A stretch of 37,183 bases of DNA, taken from contig DASRUE010000017.1 of assembly GCA_035687895.1 (NCBI GenBank), positions 1 through 37,183 on the forward strand. The letters run 5' to 3'. The stretch comes from JAERML01 sp035687895. GTDB taxonomy: Bacteria; Bacteroidota; Ignavibacteria; UBA10030; UBA6906. Below the pieces are notes generated by a model, which did not search any database, was not told the DNA's origin, and saw only the letters and a list, made by a program, of their open reading frames with translations. The translations under genes and the position numbers were made by a program. Shown one piece after another: positions 31,334 to 37,183 of the stretch. Position 1 is the first letter of the stretch, and each line of letters starts with the position of its first letter.

Positions 31334-32041
31334 CTATGAAGTATGAATCACTCCATCCTGAATCCGGACTACGCGATCGGCCTTCTTTGCAAGAGACTCA
31401 TTGTGCGTTACCACTATGAATGTAGTTTCCAACTTCCGGCTCAAATCCCAGAGCAGTCCGTGAAGGAGCTGCGCATTCGATGTATCGAGGTTCCCCGTGG
31501 GTTCGTCAGCAAGAACGACCTGGGGTGCATTCATTAGAGCACGAGCGACCGCAACCCTCTGCTGCTCTCCCCCCGACAGTTTGGTGGGCTTTTGCCCTTC
31601 TTTTCCTTCCAGACCGATCTCCCGGAGCAACTCTCCAGCCCTAGGCTTCACCTGCGCGAGCTTCTTTCCCATGATCAGGGCGGGCATGGCCACATTCTCA
31701 AGAGCTGTGAATTCTGGCAGCAAGTGATGAAATTGAAACACAAAGCCAATTTGCTTGTTCCGGAATCGGGCGAGTTCGTCGTCAGGGAGAGCAAAGACAT
31801 CTGTCTCACCGTAGTAGATCTTCCCCATTGTCGGCCGATCCAAGGTCCCGAGGATATGCAGAAGGGTACTCTTACCCGCTCCTGACGCCCCTACGATGGC
31901 AATAATCTCTCCCTTCGTCACGGTAAGATTGATTCCTCGAAGTACATAGAGCTTCTTCTCCAACTCTTCACCTGCAAGAAAGGTGCGTGTCACGCCTTCC
32001 GTGCGAATGATCGTGGGAGCCGGTTTCTTCTTCAGGGTCAT
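31334..32041 (-). CDS. lolD: ABC transporter ATPase, LolD-type
   Basis: The 235-residue ATPase has Walker A GASGAGKST (51-59), Q-loop VFQFHHLLPEF, signature LSGGEQ (155-160), Walker B VVLADEP with Glu180, and the switch His213. The LPEFTALENV stretch is typical of LolD/MacB-type exporters. With the two permeases directly upstream it forms a complete LolCDE-like complex that extracts lipoproteins from the inner membrane. I use the ATG at 32041, two bases after the permease stop, with GGGA upstream; the open frame extends to a TTG at 32053. A terminator lies downstream at 31165-31200. Confidence 0.92.
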   Translation of the reverse strand: MTLKKKPAPTIIRTEGVTRTFLAGEELEKKLYVLRGINLTVTKGEIIAIVGASGAGKSTLLHILGTLDRPTMGKIYYGETDVFALPDDELARFRNKQIGFVFQFHHLLPEFTALENVAMPALIMGKKLAQVKPRAGELLREIGLEGKEGQKPTKLSGGEQQRVAVARALMNAPQVVLADEPTGNLDTSNAQLLHGLLWDLSRKLETTFIVVTHNESLAKKADRVVRIQDGVIHTS

Positions 32042-32043
32042 TC

Positions 32044-33273
32044 TTATTCCCAACGAATGGATTCAACAGGCAACATACGTGCGGCACGCAACGCTGGGTA
32101 CAGAGAGGCAAGTGTGCACAACACCATCGAAGCAACCGATACCGCTACGAAGTCACTCCCCCGGATCTCCACCGGAATTGCAGGGATGATGTATACGTTA
32201 GGATCAAGCGGAAAGATCTGATATTCGATCTGCAAATAGCAAACAGCGAGACCGATAACCGTACCCACCACTGTTCCAATTGTCCCGACAAGGATCCCTT
32301 CAAACATGAACAGACGAACGACACTCCCATGCGTCGCACCGAGTGCCTTCAGAACACCGATGTCTCTCCTCTTCTCAATCACGCCCATGGTCAGCGATCC
32401 GAGGACATTGAATGTCGCAACCCCGACAATCAGGCACAGAATGATATACGCGGCCCACCGCTCCACCTGCATTACTGAATAGAGATCCTTGTGAAGATCG
32501 TACCACGTCGAGATCATATAGCCTTCCCTCAGCCTGGCGCGGAGCGAGCCTTTCATTGCATCTGCGTTCTGAATGGAATGCAGGCGCATGTCAACACCAC
32601 TGATGGTGTTTTGAAATTGAAAGAGTTGACGCGCCGTCTCCAGCGAAACGAATGCATAGTGCGCGTCGTAGTCTTTGTTGTTCGAGTCATAGATCCCCAC
32701 CACCCGACATTTCCTCATGGTTGGCTGACCGAATTGGATCAACATGGCCTCCACACCGACCGGACTGACGATCGTGATCTCCGACCCCACCGTTGCGCCA
32801 AGCCGGTCGGCAAGTGCGAGACCGATCACGATGCCGGCAGACGAGGGCACGTCGGCAAAGCGAAACTCTCCCAGCATCGTGCTTTGTTTCACACCGGATA
32901 CCTGATCAACCGTTGAGTCCACGACGCCTTTGATCAACACAACACGGTTGAACTGCGACGCCACCAGCAATGCCTTGTTGGCGATGTATGGTGACCAACC
33001 GGCAATCTGTTCATCCCCTTCAAGAATCTGAAGAAGAGAATCCGAGAGTTGCAGAGATTTCCCCTTTTCCGCCTCGATCTTGATATGCGGGTCAAACCCC
33101 ACGAGAACCTGGGTGACCACACTGTTGAACCCGTTAAAGACTGAGAGAACGACGATCAGGGCTGCCACCCCGACAGTAATACCCAATACGGAAACAAGCA
33201 TAATGATGTTGATGAACCGCATCTGCTGCTTCGACCGGAGGTACCGTTGCGCTATGAACCGTTCGTACCGCAT
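32044..33273 (-). CDS. LolC/LolE-family lipoprotein-releasing permease
   Basis: The 409-residue protein has the standard layout: one N-terminal membrane helix (about 22-48, FINIIMLVSVLGITVGVAALIVVL), a large periplasmic MacB-like core domain, and three C-terminal helices with GVLKALGATHGSVVRLF between them. The ATG at 33273 shares a base with the stop of the preceding permease (TGATG), which is stronger support than the longer open frame. Having two distinct permeases makes a LolC-LolE heterodimer likely, but which is which cannot be told from here. Confidence 0.92.
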   Translation of the reverse strand: MRYERFIAQRYLRSKQQMRFINIIMLVSVLGITVGVAALIVVLSVFNGFNSVVTQVLVGFDPHIKIEAEKGKSLQLSDSLLQILEGDEQIAGWSPYIANKALLVASQFNRVVLIKGVVDSTVDQVSGVKQSTMLGEFRFADVPSSAGIVIGLALADRLGATVGSEITIVSPVGVEAMLIQFGQPTMRKCRVVGIYDSNNKDYDAHYAFVSLETARQLFQFQNTISGVDMRLHSIQNADAMKGSLRARLREGYMISTWYDLHKDLYSVMQVERWAAYIILCLIVGVATFNVLGSLTMGVIEKRRDIGVLKALGATHGSVVRLFMFEGILVGTIGTVVGTVIGLAVCYLQIEYQIFPLDPNVYIIPAIPVEIRGSDFVAVSVASMVLCTLASLYPALRAARMLPVESIRWE

Positions 33274-34490
33274 CAGGCAAACCTGATGGCGTTGACGGGA
33301 TTCATCCGGGAGGCCAACCGGGCAGGAATCAGGGCACTGATAAGGCACAATCCAACGCTAATGCCCGAGACCACTGCGTAATGCCAGAGGCTCATTAAGA
33401 TGGGAACCGATGTCATGAAATAGATGTCGCTCGGGAGTGAGAAGAACTTGTATTCCATCTGCGCGTAGCAGAGAAGGTACGCAAGCAGGTCGCCAAGAAG
33501 CGTTCCTGCAACAGCTATGACCGCTCCCTGTTTGAGGAATATCCTGGCAATCCCCCACCGGGAGGCCCCCAACGACATCAGGATGCCGAGCTCACGCGTC
33601 TTGCCGAGTACCATCATCAGGAGCGTGCCGATGATGTTGACTGTTGCCACGATAATGATAAGGCCAAGAACGATGGGGACCGGCTGTTTCTGCAATTCGA
33701 TCCAGCTGAACAGGTTGCGGTAGGTTTCGAAGACGGTCCGCGCATAGTGGGGGTACCCCAGTAATTCCTGTATCCGGTCGGACACGACCGCCGCACTATC
33801 GATCCGTGTGAGCAGTACGTCGTACCCGGAAACGGCATTCCCCATCTGAAAGATCGTCTGCGCATCCACGAGCGAGGTGAAGGCATAGATATCATCATAC
33901 TCCGCCATCCCGCTTTCATAGATGCCGCTTATCCTGAACTGCATGACACGCAACTGCCCCTGCTCCACCAGCCGACCAATCCCGAAGACTGTCGCGCGGT
34001 CACCGACCTCAAGTGCCAACCGTGCCGCCAGTTTTTTCCCGATCACGAGCCTCGGTAACGATCCCTGTCCCCGGTCAATCTCGTACTTGCCCGCGACGAT
34101 GTACTTCGCCGTTGTGGAAATGTCCTTAAGCGGATCGATGCCTTTGAGGAGGATGCCATCCACTCCTTCGCGCGAACGAATCAATGCCTCACGTGAGACA
34201 AACGGCGCAACGCTGCGGACAAACTGAACACTGTCCTCGATCTCCCGCGTATGAGTCTCATAGTTCATCAGTGCCTGGTTTTGAAAACCGAGCACTTGCA
34301 CATGACTCGTAAACCCAACCACCTTCTCGGTAATCTCCTTCTCAAATCCACCAAGTACGGCCAGCGCAATGATGAGCGTAGCCGTCCCCAGTGCGACACC
34401 GAGAATCGCGATGAAGGTGACGAATGAGATGAATCCGCCGTTCTGGCGTGAGCGGAAATAGCGTTTCGCGATGAGTGTGGTGTAGGACAT
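33273..34490 (-). CDS. LolC/LolE-family lipoprotein-releasing permease
   Basis: The 405-residue permease is the first of the pair and is related to the downstream one: N-terminal RYFRSRQNGGFISFVTFIAILGVALG, a periplasmic core of about 220 residues, then three membrane helices with RELGILMSLGASRWGIARIF as the coupling loop to the ATPase. It ends SRMNPVNAIRFA, the usual LolC/E ending. It starts five bases after the prfB stop and overlaps the next permease by one base. Together with lolD it forms an outer-membrane lipoprotein sorting system. Confidence 0.92.
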   Translation of the reverse strand: MSYTTLIAKRYFRSRQNGGFISFVTFIAILGVALGTATLIIALAVLGGFEKEITEKVVGFTSHVQVLGFQNQALMNYETHTREIEDSVQFVRSVAPFVSREALIRSREGVDGILLKGIDPLKDISTTAKYIVAGKYEIDRGQGSLPRLVIGKKLAARLALEVGDRATVFGIGRLVEQGQLRVMQFRISGIYESGMAEYDDIYAFTSLVDAQTIFQMGNAVSGYDVLLTRIDSAAVVSDRIQELLGYPHYARTVFETYRNLFSWIELQKQPVPIVLGLIIIVATVNIIGTLLMMVLGKTRELGILMSLGASRWGIARIFLKQGAVIAVAGTLLGDLLAYLLCYAQMEYKFFSLPSDIYFMTSVPILMSLWHYAVVSGISVGLCLISALIPARLASRMNPVNAIRFA

Positions 34491-34495
34491 GAACC

Positions 34496-35606
34496 TTAGC
34501 CGGTCCCTTTCGAGCTGAACTCCATCAGGTATCCTTTAATGAATTCATCCAGGGCGCCATCCATGACACCCTGAACATCGCTAGTCTCCACGTCGGTCCG
34601 GTGGTCTTTCACCATGTTGTAGGGATGGAAAACATACGATCGGATCTGACTCCCCCACTCAATTCTCTTCTTTGTGCTCTCGATCGCGCTGAGGCGGGCC
34701 TCCTCCTCTTCCTTCCGGCGCTGGTACAGTTGGGACTTCAGCATCTTCAGCGCGCGCTCCTTATTCTGGAACTGCGACCGCTCCTGCTGACATGCCACAA
34801 TAATGCCGGAGGGAATGTGCGTAATCCGGACGGCCGTCTCCACCTTGTTGACGTTCTGCCCCCCTTTGCCACCGGAGCGGTAGGTATCGACCTTCAGATC
34901 GGCGGGGTTGATTTCGATTTCCACGTCATCGTCCATTTCGGGATAGACAAACACTGAGGCAAATGAGGTGTGTCGGCGTGCGTTGGCATCAAAGGGGGAG
35001 ATACGCACGAGGCGGTGGACACCATTTTCCGCCTTCATGTATCCGTAGGCATACTTGCCGTAGATTTCGACAGTCGCACTCTTGATGCCCGCCCCGTCAC
35101 CATCCAATCGATCAACAAGTGCAACCTTGTATCCCTTCCGCTCTGCCCACCGGATATACATCCGCAGCAACATCTCACCCCAATCCTGCGCCTCTGTTCC
35201 ACCTGCGCCGGAGTGTATCGTCAGGATTGCATTCCGTTCGTCATCCTCGCCGCTGAGCATGTTGCGGAACTCCAGCTCGCCGATCCCCTGCCTCACCCCT
35301 GCAAGCTCGCGGTTAACCTCATCGACGAAAGATGGCTCATTCGACTCTTCTGCAAGGTGCACCAGCGATTCGGCGTCTTCCAGCTTCTGCTTCAGGCCAT
35401 TCCAGGCGTCAATCCATTCCTTCTGCGCGCTGATCTTCTGCATCACCTTCTGGGCCATAACGTTGTCGTTCCAGAAGTCGGGAGACTCGGTCTTTGCCTG
35501 AAGCGCAGCTACATCCTGTTCCTTGGTATCGAGGTCAAAGATAACCTCGGAGCGAGGTCATCTGCTGGCGGAGTTCCTTAATCGACTGCTTCTCGTCTTC
35601 AAACAT
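34496..35606 (-). CDS. prfB: Peptide chain release factor 2, with programmed +1 frameshift
   Basis: The first 23 codons start at the ATG at 35606 and end in ...LRGYL before an in-frame TGA (35537-35535). Shifting one base forward reads GAC and opens 346 further codons, giving 369 residues in all, the normal RF2 length. The site CTTTGAC with a GAGG element just upstream equals the classical prfB slip site. SPF (about 203-205) is the RF2 stop-codon reader and GGQ (about 248-250) the peptidyl-hydrolysis motif. Low RF2 slows reading of TGA and favours the shift, an autoregulatory loop known in many bacteria. It lies between the AtuA-like pair and the Lol genes. Confidence 0.96.
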
Positions 35607-35617
35607 GATCTGATCCT

Positions 35618-35959
35618 TTACAATGTAATCCGTTCATCGATATCCAGCTCCATCCGAAGCATGGCGCTGCTGAGGGTTTTTCCCTGCGCATCATTTTTCA
35701 AAGACTTTGTGCCACCTCCTCCCAACGCCTCGTGCAGGAGGAAGTTGATCGCCCAGAGATTGGGCATATCAAACCGTTCCACCTTCCCGAGGGCGATTCC
35801 TTCAAAGTGTTTCTTCACCCGATCGACCGTCAAGTACTTGGTAAGGAGGGGGTAATACTCTCTCTTCCGGGCAATGACTCCGACGTTTCCGGTGTCTCCC
35901 TTGTCGCCGGAGCGGGCGTGTGCAATGTCTAGGAGCTTGATTCTCATAGCACGTTTCAT
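35618..35959 (-). CDS. AtuA C-terminal-domain protein (separate small subunit)
   Basis: The 113-residue protein matches the C-terminal domain of AtuA-like proteins: ARSGDKGDTGNVGVIAR (about 15-31), then FDMPNLWAINFLLHEALGGGG and a final QGKTLSSAMLRMEL. In other bacteria this domain is fused to the main AtuA domain; here it is a separate gene whose ATG overlaps the stop of the preceding gene by ATGA. The two products probably form one complex. Its biochemical role is not established; links to acyclic terpene or branched acyl-CoA degradation come from Pseudomonas. Confidence 0.88.
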   Translation of the reverse strand: MKRAMRIKLLDIAHARSGDKGDTGNVGVIARKREYYPLLTKYLTVDRVKKHFEGIALGKVERFDMPNLWAINFLLHEALGGGGTKSLKNDAQGKTLSSAMLRMELDIDERITL

Positions 35960-37183
35960 ACCTCTGCTACTTCAACAACGGGCTTCACTGCCGACTTGGG
36001 CATCAAAGCCGGCCAGTAGGCGATTACCTCGCTTGGTTTGGGTCTGCCGCCGGCAAATCCGGTCACTGCCGGAGGGCCCGTAAGAATTAGCGGGGCCAGC
36101 TCTTTGCCAAACCGTTCTACGGCAGCATGGTCATGCCCCCGGACGCCGAACCGGAGCACGACTTCGTTGATCTCGCCAGGCATTACCGAAAGCGGACCAT
36201 GGCATGAGTCGTATCCCATGAATTCCGACCTGATCTCATCGAACTTCAGCCCCAGGTCTGCCAGCCGCGTCCGCAGGATCTGGTCTGCCGCCTTTGCCTT
36301 GTCGAGCGCATCGGGCCATGCATACGTCAGCGTGCCGATGGCGGTGTAGCCATCGAGATACGACATAGATACTTTGTATGAGTCGGTTGCCACTTTCCCC
36401 TTTACACCAAACATTTTAATCCTGTTCTTCCCAACCTCTTCCAACTGAATCGTCGTAAAATCTGCAACGCAGTCTGGAGTGATATAGTTCGAGGGATTAC
36501 CAATCTCGTAGAGGAGTTGTTCCTTCACGGTCTGGAGAGAGACAAGCCCGCCGGTATTCTCGTGCTTCGTAATGACGATCTCCGCATTCGGATATGCCTC
36601 GGCAATAGGGAACCCGATGTGGGCAATATCCGGCACAGCCCGCCAGTCTGCCGAGAAATTACCACCGCTTGCCTGCCCCCCACACTCGAGGATGTGGCCC
36701 GCAACCGTCCCGGCCGCAATCTTGTCCCAGTCGTCCTGTTTCCACCCAAATTCGTGGATCATCGGAGCAAGCGTTAACCCGGTGTCGGTTGTCCGACCCG
36801 TGATGATGATCTGCGCTCCCTTGTTCAGCGCATCCACAATCGGCCAGGCGCCGAAGTACACGTTCGCACTCATCACTTTCTCTCGAACGGAATCGAGTCC
36901 CTCTCCGGTCTCCATGTTGTTGAGGGCAATGCCTTTGGCGTTGAGGGCATGCAATTGATCGAGGATGTCATCGCCGAGGACGACACCGATCCTGAGGTTT
37001 TTGATTCCCTTCTTGCGGGCCCATTTGAAGATTGCATCGCGACATCCCGCAGGGTTCACACCACCGCCGTTGGTGATGATCTTGATGTCTTTCTCCATGC
37101 AGGTCGGGAGGATGTGCTCGACCAACGGCACCAAGTCCTTTGCGTAGCCAAGTTCTGGATTACGCTTCTTCTGTTTCTGCATG
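35956..37183 (-). CDS. AtuA-like (acyclic terpene utilisation / DUF1446) protein, N-terminus outside the window
   Basis: About 408 residues are visible, and the frame is open to the window edge. The first visible part, GYAKDLVPLVEHILP, normally sits about 60 residues into AtuA-like proteins, so the true start lies beyond 37183. Family stretches include IITNGGGVNPAGCRDAI, IIITGRTTDTGL and GGQASGGNFSADW. In Pseudomonas the atu genes act in citronellol and geraniol breakdown, but homologues occur widely and the reaction of AtuA is uncertain. It overlaps the small C-terminal-domain gene by ATGA and is the first visible gene of the minus-strand operon. Confidence 0.88.
   Translation of the reverse strand, partial: MQKQKKRNPELGYAKDLVPLVEHILPTCMEKDIKIITNGGGVNPAGCRDAIFKWARKKGIKNLRIGVVLGDDILDQLHALNAKGIALNNMETGEGLDSVREKVMSANVYFGAWPIVDALNKGAQIIITGRTTDTGLTLAPMIHEFGWKQDDWDKIAAGTVAGHILECGGQASGGNFSADWRAVPDIAHIGFPIAEAYPNAEIVITKHENTGGLVSLQTVKEQLLYEIGNPSNYITPDCVADFTTIQLEEVGKNRIKMFGVKGKVATDSYKVSMSYLDGYTAIGTLTYAWPDALDKAKAADQILRTRLADLGLKFDEIRSEFMGYDSCHGPLSVMPGEINEVVLRFGVRGHDHAAVERFGKELAPLILTGPPAVTGFAGGRPKPSEVIAYWPALMPKSAVKPVVEVAEV

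Overview
The window is bacterial chromosome of roughly 50-55% GC, and it most likely comes from the Bacteroidota/Ignavibacteriota (FCB) side of the tree. The best taxonomic clues are two secreted proteins with type IX secretion sorting domains (NYPNPF motif), a C25 gingipain/PorU-type protease, a DUF3098-like membrane protein and a slipin-NfeD pair. Most genes run on the minus strand in tight, overlapping operons. No ribosomal RNA, CRISPR array or intact insertion sequence was seen.

Layout. 1-3616 (minus): a trp operon, trpE-trpG-trpD-trpC (trpC cut by the window edge), with overlapping stops and starts. It is preceded by a sigma70-like promoter, a 31-codon leader peptide carrying Trp-Arg-Trp, and a strong terminator hairpin, which together look like a classical attenuator. 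3675-4207: an RRM RNA-binding protein and tRNA-Ser(CGA). 4165-6260: sparse DNA with a solo transposase-like HTH protein, a small unknown protein and a frameshifted remnant of a T9SS sorting domain. 6261-13565: a secreted Asp-box protein (plus) convergent with a giant C25 protease (minus), separated by a bidirectional terminator. 13562-22617 (minus): a surface-polysaccharide operon with flippase, two GT4 enzymes, a membrane protein, a methyltransferase, GT2, GT9 and a TagA/WecG-type transferase. The last of these overlaps the protease start by four bases.

22829-23340 is the most unusual segment. A disrupted copy of tRNA-Ser(GGA) and the intact tRNA-Ser(GGA) flank a small GIY-YIG nuclease gene. 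The disrupted copy carries two 30-bp double-hairpin insertions, one in the D-loop and one in the T-loop, each placed exactly before the tetranucleotide GAAT. The two insertions differ by paired substitutions that keep every stem intact. This looks like a tRNA-targeting nuclease element together with a family of tiny palindromic insertions.

23416-28235 (plus): NfeD, slipin, a family B DNA polymerase and a cold-shock protein. 28324-30784 (minus): a B12-binding protein, Maf, a small secreted protein with a good promoter and terminator, then tRNA-Leu(GAG) and tRNA-Lys(TTT). 30813-37183 (minus): a DUF3098-like protein, a LolCDE-type lipoprotein exporter, prfB with the programmed +1 frameshift, and a split AtuA-like pair that runs off the right edge.
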